Source: Acidimicrobiia bacterium
GTDB lineage: Bacteria; Actinomycetota; Acidimicrobiia; IMCC26256; JAOSJM01
Direction: 5' to 3'
DNA: 64,000 nt
NCBI GenBank assembly: GCA_027494165.1
Contig: JAOSJM010000006.1
Span: 372,001 to 436,000 of the forward strand
Below the pieces are notes generated by a model. That model was not told where the DNA came from, searched no databases, and worked only from the letters and a program-made list of their open reading frames with translations. A program made the position numbers and the translations under genes. This document shows, in pieces, positions 48,469-56,869 of this stretch; the first letter of the stretch is position 1, and the number at the start of each line of letters is the position of its first letter.

Positions 48469-50306
48469 CCGGTCCCCGCCGCCTCCCCCGGTGGTGGCCC
48501 CACGTCCTCGTGGCCGTTCTCGGGGCCCTGGCCGGCGTCCTCGGCCTGGGAATCGTGAGCGCCACGGGGGAGGTCGGGCCGGGGACGGTCGACGTGCGGG
48601 CCCGGTGGGGCCTCGGCGGCGAGACCGAGCTCGGGCTGCCGCCGCTCGGGCGGGTGTCGGCCCACACCCACCGCACGCCCTTGATCGTCCGCGCCCGGGT
48701 CGCCGAGCTGGACCTCGAGGAGCTCCAGCGCGTCCTCGCCGAGGAGGACCCTGACCGCGCGCTGCGCGACGAGGTCGCCGGCGACCTCGGACCGCTCCTG
48801 CGGCGGTTCGCGCTCCGGGCGCTGCTCCTGGGGGCCGTCGCCGGAGGGGTGGCCGGCGCGCTGGTCCCGGGGCGGCGCTGGCCCCACGTCGCCGTCGGCG
48901 CGGGCGCGGGGCTCTGCGCCGTCGTCGTGCTGCTGGGCCTGACCTGGCGGGACTTCGAGCCCGAGGCGTTCGACGAGCCCCGGTTCCAGGGACCCCTCGA
49001 GCGGGCCCCGGCGGTGGTCGCGGCGGTGCGCCGCCAGGTGGAGGACCTCGAGGAGGTGGCCGGACGGGTCCGCACCCTCGGCGGGCAGCTCTCCCGCCTC
49101 TACGCCGTCAGCTCGTCGGCCGCGGGAGCGGGCGGGCCGGTCGGCGACGAGGTGCGGATCCTCCACGTCAGCGACCTCCACCTCAACCCGCTGGGCGTGG
49201 AGGTGGTCCAGGACCTGGCCGAGCGGTTCGACGTGGACGCGGTCCTCGACACCGGGGACCTCACGACGTTCGGACTCCCGCTCGAGTCCCGCATCGCCGA
49301 GCTCGTCGACGACGTCCGCGTGCCCTACTACTACGTGCCCGGCAACCACGACTCCAACGCCAACCGGGCCTCGTTCGCCGCCGACCCCGCGCTGACCCTC
49401 GTGGACGGCGAGGTCGTGGAGATCGGGGGCGTGCGCGTGCTCGGGGTGGCCGACCCCACGTTCACCGCCGACAACGAGACGTCCACCGAGGAGGCCCGGT
49501 CGCTCAAGGAGGCCGACGCGTTCCGGGTGGCCGAGCTCGTCGACCGGACCCGTCCCGACGTGCTCGCCGTCCACGACCCGGTCCAGGCCGGCGAGTCGTT
49601 CGGGGAGGTCCCCGTCGTGGTCGCCGGGCACGTCCACGAGCGCCGGAGGGATGAGCGGGAGGGCAGCCTGCTGCTCACCGTCGGCTCGACGGGGGCCACC
49701 GGGCTGGGATCGTTCACCGTGGAGGCCGACCTGGCCTACGAGGCCCAGGTGCTGCACTTCCGCGACGCACGCCTCGTCACGGTCGACTACGTGTCGCTCC
49801 AGGGGCTGTCGGGGAGCTTCGTGCTCGACCGCAGCGTCGTCGCCCCCGACCAGGACGAGCCGGCCGAGGACTCCGAGGGTCAGTCCCGGGGACCTCGGGG
49901 CCGATCCGCCGGCGCACCAGCGCGGCGACCTCACCGGGCTCGGCGTGGCGACCCAGCGCCGCCTTCGAGAAGACCGTCTCGTCGTCGAGGACGACCTCGA
50001 AGCGCCCTCCCGTGGAGGGCACGAGCTCGATCCCCTCGATCACGGGCGCCCAGCCCGCGAGCAGCTCGTCCGCCAGACCGACGGCACGCGGCACGTAGTT
50101 TCAGGGGACGCAGAACTCGATCAGGAAGCGGTGACGGGGCTGCAGCACGGGTCCTCCGTGGTCGCTCGGGTCCCACGTTGCCACATCGACCACCGACCCT
50201 GCGGGCAGCTCGACCCGGAGGGGCGCTCCGGAGGCGCGCGGCCGCCGGTCGTGCGATCCTGGCGGCCCGGCCGCCCCCGGGGGGCCGCCGGCGGGGAGGT
50301 GGGTGA
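48465..50306 (+). CDS. Membrane-anchored calcineurin-like metallophosphoesterase (C-terminal end uncertain)
   Basis: The N-terminus has two membrane segments (HVLVAVLGALAGVLGLGIV and LLLGAVAGGVAGALVPG ... GLCAVVVLLGLTW) around an outer loop. A metallophosphoesterase domain follows with the metal motifs HVSDLHLN, DTGDLTTFG, PGNHDSNAN, VHDPVQ and AGHVHERR. The convincing protein ends near LDRSVVAPDQDEP (about 49860). No stop is met until 50306, and the tail overlaps the opposite-strand selenoprotein gene, so a stop was probably lost to an error or the tail is artefactual. The start may be TTG 48465, which overlaps the ackA stop. Substrate is unknown. Confidence 0.75.
   Translation: MTGPRRLPRWWPHVLVAVLGALAGVLGLGIVSATGEVGPGTVDVRARWGLGGETELGLPPLGRVSAHTHRTPLIVRARVAELDLEELQRVLAEEDPDRALRDEVAGDLGPLLRRFALRALLLGAVAGGVAGALVPGRRWPHVAVGAGAGLCAVVVLLGLTWRDFEPEAFDEPRFQGPLERAPAVVAAVRRQVEDLEEVAGRVRTLGGQLSRLYAVSSSAAGAGGPVGDEVRILHVSDLHLNPLGVEVVQDLAERFDVDAVLDTGDLTTFGLPLESRIAELVDDVRVPYYYVPGNHDSNANRASFAADPALTLVDGEVVEIGGVRVLGVADPTFTADNETSTEEARSLKEADAFRVAELVDRTRPDVLAVHDPVQAGESFGEVPVVVAGHVHERRRDEREGSLLLTVGSTGATGLGSFTVEADLAYEAQVLHFRDARLVTVDYVSLQGLSGSFVLDRSVVAPDQDEPAEDSEGQSRGPRGRSAGAPARRPHRARRGDPAPPSRRPSRRRGRPRSALPWRARARSPRSRAPSPRAARPPDRRHAARSFRGRRTRSGSGDGAAARVLRGRSGPTLPHRPPTLRAARPGGALRRRAAAGRAILAARPPPGGRRRGGG
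49880..50148 (-). CDS. Rdx-family (SelT/SelW/SelH-like) selenoprotein with in-frame UGA selenocysteine
   Basis: This thioredoxin-like Rdx protein of about 89 residues begins at GTG 50148, which has GGAGG four bases upstream. It reads FLIEFCVP, then TGA (50101-50103), then NYVPRAVGLADELL, WAPVIEGIELVPSTGGRFEV, VFSKAALGRHAEPGEVAAL. In Cys homologues the redox motif is CxxC; here the second position is the TGA, so CxxU is the straightforward reading. A SECIS-like hairpin follows the TGA. The likely stop is TGA at 49880-49882, reached if one base is missing in the CCCGGGG run at 49886-49892; otherwise the frame continues to 49777. Rdx selenoproteins are small redox proteins of unsettled substrate. 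Selenocysteine machinery is not in the window. Confidence 0.8.
50067..50088 (-). promoter_or_regulatory. Bacterial SECIS-like hairpin
   Basis: Counting U of UGA as 1, bases 16-37 fold as CGU, bulged G, CCG, an apical loop UCGGUCUGG, then CGG, ACG. The six-bp stem, single bulge and GGUCU loop resemble the Escherichia coli fdhF element bound by SelB. Position is within the known range for bacterial SECIS elements. Judged by eye only. Confidence 0.5.
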
Positions 50307-52584
50307 TGACCGGACGGGCACGGATCGGGCGGACGGTCGCCGAGTCGACACCGGCGTTCCCGTCCCGCCCCCGGCCCCCGGCCGGCGCCCCGAACGTGGT
50401 GGTGGTCGTCCTCGACGACCTCGGCTTCGCCCAGCTCGGCTGCTACGGATCGGATCTGGCCACCCCGAGCATCGACCGCCTCGCCGCCGGCGGGCTGCGC
50501 TTCGACCGCTTCCACGTGACCGCGATGTGCTCGCCGACCCGGGCCTGCGTGCTGACCGGCCGCAACCACCACGCGGTGGGCATGGGGTTCCTGCCCGAGG
50601 TCCCGATCGGGTTCCCGGGCTACTCGGCCCGCATCCCCCGATCGGCCGCCACCATGCCCCGGGTGCTGCGCGACGCCGGCTTCAGCACCTTCGCGGTCGG
50701 CAAGTGGCACCTCACGCCCCGCTGGGAGACGAGCGCCTCGGGTCCCTTCGACCACTGGCCCCTCGGGCTCGGCTTCGAGCGGTTCTACGGGTTCCTGGGC
50801 GGCGACACCAACCAGTGGACGCCCGACCTGGTCCGTGACAACGGCTTCGTCGACCCGCCGCGGGGGCCCGAGGACGGCTACCACCTCACCGAGGACCTGG
50901 TCGACACGGCCATCCGCCTCGTGCAGGACCAGCAGCAGGCCACGCCGGGCAAGCCGTTCTTCCTCCAGCTCGCCACCGGGGCCGTCCACGCTCCCCACCA
51001 GGTGCCGCCGGAGTGGGTCGAGCCCTACCGGGGCCGCTTCGACGACGGCTGGGAGGCGTGGCGGGCGCGGACCTTCGCCCGCCAGCTCGAGGCCGGGGTG
51101 GTCCCCCCGGGGACGGAGCTGACCCCCGCCCCTCCTGGGTGCCGGCCTGGGACGGGCTCCCGGCCGACGAGCGGCGTCTCTACACCCGGATGATGGAGGT
51201 CTTCGCGGGGTTCCTCACCCACGCCGACGCCCAGATCGGCCGGCTCCTCGATCACCTCGAGGCGACCGGGCTCCTCGACGACACCCTGGTGCTCCTCCTC
51301 TCCGACAACGGCGCCAGCGCCGAGGGCGGGCCGACCGGCTCGTTCAACGAGCACCGCTTCACCCACGACCTCCAGGACGACGTGGCCGACACCATCGGGC
51401 GCGTCGACGACCTCGGCGGCTTCCGGGCCTACAACCACTACCCCTGGGGATGGGCCTGGGCCGGCAACACGCCGTTGCGCCTCTGGAAGCGCTTCACGTG
51501 GCTGGGCGGCGTGCGCACCCCGCTGATCGCCCACTGGCCCCGGGGCATCGAGGGCCGGGGGGCCGTACGGTCCCAGTTCTGCCACGCCGTCGACCTCATG
51601 CCCACGGTGCTGGAGGCCACCGGTGTGGGTGCGCCGGCCACCGTCGACGGCGTCGCCCAGCGACCGCTGGACGGCGCGAGCCTGCTCCCGGTCCTCGCCG
51701 ACCCGGACGCGCCGAGCCCCCGGCGCACCCAGTACTTCGAGATCCTGGGCAGCCGGGCCGTGTACCACGACGGCTGGAAGGCGACGACCGACCACGTGGG
51801 GAACCAGATCACCGTCGAGCGGGAGCTGGTGGAGGGCAGCACGGACTTCGCCACCGACCGCTGGTCGCTGTTCCACCTCGACGACGACTTCTCCGAGGCC
51901 CGCGACCTGGCCGACGAGGAGCCCGAGCGGCTCCGGGACCTGGTGGAGCGCTGGCTCGTCGAGGCGGGCCGGAACCAGGTGATGCCCCTCGACGACAGCT
52001 TCGTGGGCCGGGCGGTCGCGCTGGAGCCGGCACCGGGCGGCCCGCTGCCCCGGGGCGTCTACCGGCCGGGCGGAGGTCCGGTGGCCGAGGACGCCCTGCC
52101 CCCCATGGGGGGCGGGTTCCGGATCGCGGCGGAGGTCGAGGTCCCCGACGGCGGGGCCGAGGGCGTGGTGTGCGCGCTCGGCGACTGGAGCAACGGGTGG
52201 GCCTGCTACCTGCTCGACGGACGGCCGGTGGTGACGCTGAACCTGTTCGGTCACCCGGTCCGGGTCGCCGGCGAGCGACCGCTCCCCCCGGGCACCCACA
52301 CGGTCGGGGTGACCTACGAGCGCCGCGGAGGTGGGGGGCCGCTCGTACTGCACGTGGACGGCGAGCCGGTCGCCGAGGGGCACGTCCCGCGGGATCTGCC
52401 CTTCCGCTGGCAGATCGGGGGTGGCGGCCTGCTGGTGGGGCGGGACCGGGGCTTCCCCGTCTGCGACGACTACCGGCCCCCGTTCCCGTGCACGGGGACG
52501 GTCCACCACGTCGTGATCGAGTCGTCGGTGCTCCGGCCCCGCGACGCCGAGGCAGAGGTGCGCCGAGCCCTGCACCACGAGTAG
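50306..52584 (+). CDS. Type I sulfatase (arylsulfatase family), frameshifted
   Basis: This alkaline-phosphatase-superfamily sulfatase has about 759 residues. VVVLDDLGFAQLGCYG supplies metal-binding Asp residues. The CxPxR formylglycine motif is MCSPTRACVLTGR, so the Cys would be converted to formylglycine. KWHLTPRW and SDNGASAEGG bind metal and sulfate. A C-terminal beta-sandwich of about 170 residues follows. One base is missing in CCCCC 51123-51127, between LTP and RPSWVPAWDG. ATG 50306 is preceded by GGGGAGG. No signal peptide is obvious, which suggests a cytoplasmic enzyme like several mycobacterial arylsulfatases. A formylglycine-generating enzyme is not nearby. Confidence 0.9.
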
Positions 52585-52605
52585 CCGGCATCCTTCGCCC
52601 TCCCG

Positions 52606-52779
52606 CGGTTGGCGCGGTTTCGGGGCCCTGAGCCCCGATTCCGCACCAACTCGGCGAGGCCACGGGACGGCACCGTCCTGTCTCTTCCCGTCCTGCCGTC
52701 CTGCCGTCCTCCCCCGGTTGGCGCGGTTTCGGGGCCCTGAGCCCCGATTCCGCACCAACTCGGCGAGGCCACGGGACGG
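52606..52779. repeat. Two exact 65-bp direct repeats, each holding the hairpin repeat (copies C and D)
   Basis: Copies at 52606-52670 and 52715-52779 are identical over 65 bases and 109 bases apart. Each contains ggttggcgcggtttcgggg, ccctga, gccccgattccgcaccaac. The spacer holds three ccgtcctg units. They occupy the gap after the sulfatase gene (52585-52898). The perfect identity points to a recent local duplication. Confidence 0.85.
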
Positions 52780-52837
52780 GCCGGCGCGACCACGAGGCGA
52801 AGGAGAGTCCGCTCCGTGGCCTCGGGCGCGCGGATCG

Positions 52838-52866
52838 TTGCATCGGCGCGCGCGGGCTGTGAGACT
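52838..52866 (+). promoter_or_regulatory. Possible promoter (TTGCAT-N17-GAGACT)
   Basis: TTGCAT (52838-52843) and GAGACT (52861-52866) with 17 bases between, upstream of the GTG at 52899 and its GGAGGG site. The -10 is a weak match. Confidence 0.35.
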
Positions 52867-52898
52867 CGGGGCACCGTCGGACTCGGGAGGGATCCCCA

Positions 52899-55291
52899 GT
52901 GCCCGGAGACACGCGCGACCAGGGAGGCGGCCGCAGGCCGCGAGCGAGGCTGCCCCGGGAGGTCCCCGAGGCGATCCGGGAGTTCGTCCGCTGCCGGCGC
53001 GACCGCCTCGAGCTGGACCCGGGCCGCCTCGCCTGGCTCCCCCGGCCCGAGGGTGTCCCGATCCCGGAGGGCACCGAGCCCTCGGTGACCCTCGAGCCCG
53101 GCGAGCACCCGGGGACCGTGAACGTGAGCGTCGGGTGGGGCTTCGTCTCGCTCACCCTCCCGGTCTCCGTGGCCGACGGGCGCCTGCGGATCGACACGTC
53201 GAACATCCCGTTCCTCGGCGACGACATCTCCCGCTGGGTCGACGACCTCAACGCCGACCTGGCCGCCAACGGCAAGCGCTTCGACGAGGTCCGGCTGCGC
53301 GACGGGAAGGCCCACCTCACCAAGGCCGCCGTCGCGGCCGGCGACCGGCGGACCTCGCTGCTCGGCACCCCCGGGCGGAAGGTCGCCGCCGGGGTCGCCG
53401 CGCTGACCCTCGTCGGCGGAGGCACGCTCCTCGCCACCCGGGGAGGGAACGACGGGAACGAGCAGGCCTCGCCCTCCCGGGAGGAACCCGTGGTCCAACA
53501 GGTCCAAGAGGACGAGGGCTCCGGGACGACGGGGGATCCGCTCCCTCGTGCACCGGCGAGATCACCGGCGCGGACGGCCCCGGCGGCCTGCCCCGATCGC
53601 CGGAGATCTGGGCCGATCCCGCGGTCCACGGTCCGTGCGAGTACTCCGACGCCGAGCTGGCGCTCCCGGGTGGCCCCTACCCCGTGTGCGAAGGGGGCTG
53701 CGCCCCCGTGATCCTCCTCGGGCCACCGAGGATCGACATCTTCCACGACGGCAGCGTGCCCGACGCGCTGACCGGGGAGACCGGGCTCTCCCGCTTCGGG
53801 TGGGACGTCTGGACCAACGCGCCCGGGGGGACCGCCTTCCGGGTCACGACCGAGTGCGCGGGCCGGACGGTCGCCGGGCAGGCCACGGCCGATCCCGGCG
53901 GTCTCGTGCCGGGTGCGAGCCCGCTCTTCTCGTACGGCCCGTGCGGGCCGTCCCGGGCCAGCGTGCTCGACGAGAGCGGAACGTTCCCGCTCCCCGTCCC
54001 CCTCGACCCGTTCGGTTTCGAGGTCGGACCGTCCGAGGGTCCGGCCAACCCCCTGCTCGCCCGCGAGCACGACCTGTTCGGGAGCACCGGGCTGGGCACG
54101 CCGCAGGAGACCGCGGAGCGCCTCGACGCCCTCGACCGGCTCCTCGACACGGTCTCGGGAGCCCCCGTCGACCCGGGGACGTTCTGGTTCTTCGAGGGGG
54201 ACGCCGAGCAGTTCGTGCGCGCGATCCAGGCGTCGGATCCACAGCGCAGGTGGTGGGTCTTCTACGGGAGCGCCTCGTCCGTCCCCTACGACGTGACCGT
54301 CACGGACGGCCCGAAGGTCGCGGGGTTCGGCGCCTCGACCACCGACCCTCTCGGCGCGGCCGCCGAGCTCCTCTTCGCCAACACGATCTTCCCCTGCGGG
54401 CCCGGCCGCGCCGCCTACACGGTCTGCGGCGGCGACCCGGCCGCGACGGATCCGGGCGAGGCGTTCCTGGCCGGGGCGATCCTCGATGCCCCGCTCCCGG
54501 TCGGCCCGGGTTCCGAGCCGGCGCGGGTGGGGTTCGCCCTGGACCTCGACGGCCAGGGGGCCGCGGGGACGCCCGGCGCGCCGCTGGCCGGGCCGGCCGA
54601 CGGGGCCGAGCTGGTCTACGAGGCCACCTACGACCCCGACGACGGCTGGACGCTCACCGCCACCGGGCGGGACGGCTCGGCCGTCCCCACGGCGGCCCGG
54701 CTCCTCGTGCGGAACCACGCGCTCCTGCTGGTGGCCCCGCTCGCCGAGACCGGCGGGTCGGCCCCGGCCGGCTACCGGGCCTACGCGCTCGACGCGGACG
54801 GGAAGGGGAGCGCGGGCCCGGGGCTGCACCGGGGCGCCGCCGTGGTCGTCCCCGGCCCGCTCCCGATCGCGTCGCCGGAGCTCGAGAGCGCCGCCGACGA
54901 TGGCGACACGGGTCCGGGCCCGACCGCCGCCGCCGGCCCGACGGAGGCTCCGGAGGCGTTCGTGAGGACGCTGGCCGAGGCGCTGCGCGCCGGCGACGCC
55001 GGGTTCCTCCTCGACCGGCTCCACCCGGCCGTGCTCGACCGGTACGGCGCCGAGGCCTGCCGGTCCTACGTGGGCGGCGTGAGCGACCCGACCTTCGAGC
55101 TGACCGTGCAGGCCGTGAGCGAACCCGGGCCCTACGACTGGGAGCTCGACGGTGTGTCCACGGTGATCCCCGACGCCGTGACCGTGACGGTCGAGCGGAC
55201 GCAGGGGGGTGGGGTGACCACCCAGGACATGCACATCGCGCCGAGTGGCGGTGGCTGGCGCTGGTTCACCGACTGCGGCGACCCGCGCTGA
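52899..55291 (+). CDS. Unrecognised membrane-anchored protein with C-terminal NTF2-like domain, frameshifted
   Basis: This protein of about 797 residues was not recognised as a whole. An N-terminal cytoplasmic part (about 170 residues, with SVGWGFVSLTLPV and DDISRWVDDLNADLAANGKRFD) precedes one membrane helix (KVAAGVAALTLVGGGTLLA). A linker follows, and one base seems lost at about 53530-53550, before SCTGEITGADG. The extracytoplasmic region has paired Cys residues (CEYSD ... CEGGCAP; CGPGRAAYTVCGG) and beta-rich stretches. The last 110 residues (FVRTLAEALRAGDAGFLLDRLHP ... WRWFTDCG) look NTF2/SnoaL-like. GTG 52899 has GGAGGG seven bases upstream. It is flanked by hairpin repeats on both sides. 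Function unknown. Confidence 0.7.
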
Positions 55292-55374
55292 GCGACCCGC
55301 TCCGAGAGGCGGTTCGGACGGGCGTCCCCGCGCCACGGGCGGCCCTCGCCGAACCGCGACCCCGACCCCTCCCC

Positions 55375-55419
55375 GGTCGGCGCGGTTTCGGGGCCCTGAG
55401 CCCCGAAACCGCGCCGACC
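55375..55419. repeat. Dispersed hairpin repeat, copy E (perfect 20-bp stem)
   Basis: A perfect inverted repeat, ggtcggcgcggtttcggggc and its complement, flanks the loop cctga. It lies in the 55292-55495 gap, 83 bases after the stop of the membrane-anchored protein. This is the most regular of the five copies. Confidence 0.85.
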
Positions 55420-55459
55420 CGGCGTGAAGGGGGGGGACGAGGCGCAAAGGGTCCTGGCG

Positions 55460-55489
55460 TTGCGGGGTGAATATTGCATCCATAATAAT
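55460..55489 (+). promoter_or_regulatory. AT-rich promoter (TTGCGG-N18-AATAAT) of the aminotransferase-ald operon
   Basis: An A/T-rich island (aatattgcatccataataattacgg region) stands out from its GC-rich surroundings. AATAAT ends six bases before GTG 55496, fitting a leaderless start. The CATAAT-nnATTACGG stretch resembles the site at 60778 and may also be an operator. Confidence 0.5.
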
Positions 55490-55495
55490 TACGGC

Positions 55496-56869
55496 GTGAC
55501 CCTCGAGCTCGTCGGCGCCGGCACCCGGGTCCCCCTCGTCACCGGCGGCGACGTCCCCTACGCCGACCTCGACTGCGCGGCGAGCACCCCCGCCCTCGTC
55601 GAGGTCCGCGACGCGATCCACTCGCTCCTCGACTGGTACAGCAGCGTCCACCGGGGCGCGGGCTTCAAGTCCGTCGTCTCGACGGCGGCCTACGAGGGCG
55701 CCCGGTCCGCCGTCCGGTCCTTCCTCGGCGCCCGGCCCGACGACGCCGTGGTCTTCACCCGCAACACCACCGACGCCATGAACCTCCTGGCCCACGCCCT
55801 CCCCGAGGGCTGCGAGGTCGTCGCCTTCGAGACCGAGCACCACGCCAACCTCCTCCCCTGGCGGCGACGGCCGGTGACGTTCCTGCCGCCACCCCACAGC
55901 GCCGAGGCCGCCCTCGACGCCCTCTCGGCCGCGCTGGCGGGACGCGCGACCGGGGAGAGGGTCGTCACGATCCCCGGGGCGTCCAACGTGACCGGGGAGC
56001 TCTGGCCGGTGCGCGAGATCGTCGAGCTCGCCCACGCCCACGGAGCCCGGGTCGTCCTCGACGCGGCCCAGCTCGCCCCCCACGCGCCGGTGGACATGGC
56101 CGGCACGGGGGTCGACTACGTCGCCTTCTCCGGTCACAAGCTCTACGCCCCGTTCGGGGCCGGGGTCCTCGCCGGCCGGGGCGACTGGCTGGCCGGGGCC
56201 GAGCCCCTCCTGGCGGGCGGGGGAGCCGTCGAGCTCGTCACCACCTCGGAGGTGGTCTGGACCGGCCTCCCGGACCGCCACGAGGCCGGCTCGCCCAACG
56301 TCGTCGGCGCCGTCGCCCTGGCGGTGGCCTGCCGGACGCTCGAGGCCGCGGGGATGCCCTTCGTCGCCGAGCGCGAGGCCGCCCTCGCCCACGAGCTCGT
56401 CGAGGGCCTCCGGGCGATCCCGGGCGTCGAGCTCTACACCCTCTGGGATCCCGCGGAGCCGCGGATCGGCGTCGTCACCTTCAACCTGGCCGGGTACCAC
56501 CACGGCCTCCTCGCCACCGTGCTGAGCGCCGAGCACGGCATCGGGGTGCGCCACGGCTGCTTCTGCGCCCACCCGCTCGTGCTCCACCTGCTGCGCGTCG
56601 ACGCCCGGGACGCCGCTCGCCTCCAGGACGGGGTCCGCGCCGGTCGGGCCACGCTCCTCCCGGGCGCGGTCCGGGCCAGCCTGGGCGTGGGGAGCACCCC
56701 CGGCGACGTCCGCCGGCTCGTCGAGGCCGTGGCCGACATCGCCCGCCGCGGGCCCCGGTGGTGCTACGAGCCCGGCGGCCACCGCGACGAGTTCCGGCCC
56801 GTCCCCGACCCCCGACCGCTCCCCGACCTGCCGTTCCCCCTGGCCGTCGCGGCCCGGGAGGCCCCGTGA
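55496..56869 (+). CDS. Class-V aminotransferase-fold PLP enzyme (cysteine-desulfurase-like)
   Basis: This PLP-dependent fold-type I enzyme has 457 residues. ADLDCAASTPAL near the start, TRNTTDAMNLLAHAL (phosphate-binding Thr), VVLDAAQLAPH with the PLP Asp, and the Schiff-base Lys in SGHKLYAPFGAGVL are clear. A Cys-containing loop near the end (VRHGCFCAHPLV) resembles SufS/Csd desulfurases, but selenocysteine lyase or isopenicillin-epimerase-like activity is equally open. The frame is open upstream, but GTG 55496 is favoured because AATAAT ends six bases before it. The stop overlaps the GTG of the alanine dehydrogenase gene (GTGA), so the two are coupled. Confidence 0.85.
   Translation: MTLELVGAGTRVPLVTGGDVPYADLDCAASTPALVEVRDAIHSLLDWYSSVHRGAGFKSVVSTAAYEGARSAVRSFLGARPDDAVVFTRNTTDAMNLLAHALPEGCEVVAFETEHHANLLPWRRRPVTFLPPPHSAEAALDALSAALAGRATGERVVTIPGASNVTGELWPVREIVELAHAHGARVVLDAAQLAPHAPVDMAGTGVDYVAFSGHKLYAPFGAGVLAGRGDWLAGAEPLLAGGGAVELVTTSEVVWTGLPDRHEAGSPNVVGAVALAVACRTLEAAGMPFVAEREAALAHELVEGLRAIPGVELYTLWDPAEPRIGVVTFNLAGYHHGLLATVLSAEHGIGVRHGCFCAHPLVLHLLRVDARDAARLQDGVRAGRATLLPGAVRASLGVGSTPGDVRRLVEAVADIARRGPRWCYEPGGHRDEFRPVPDPRPLPDLPFPLAVAAREAP

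Noticed and set aside
50101..50103. Premature stop (pseudogene) in the Rdx gene
   Set aside because: The TGA falls exactly on the second redox position of a CxxC/CxxU motif, with an intact start and ribosome-binding site upstream. Selenocysteine explains it better than a random nonsense change.
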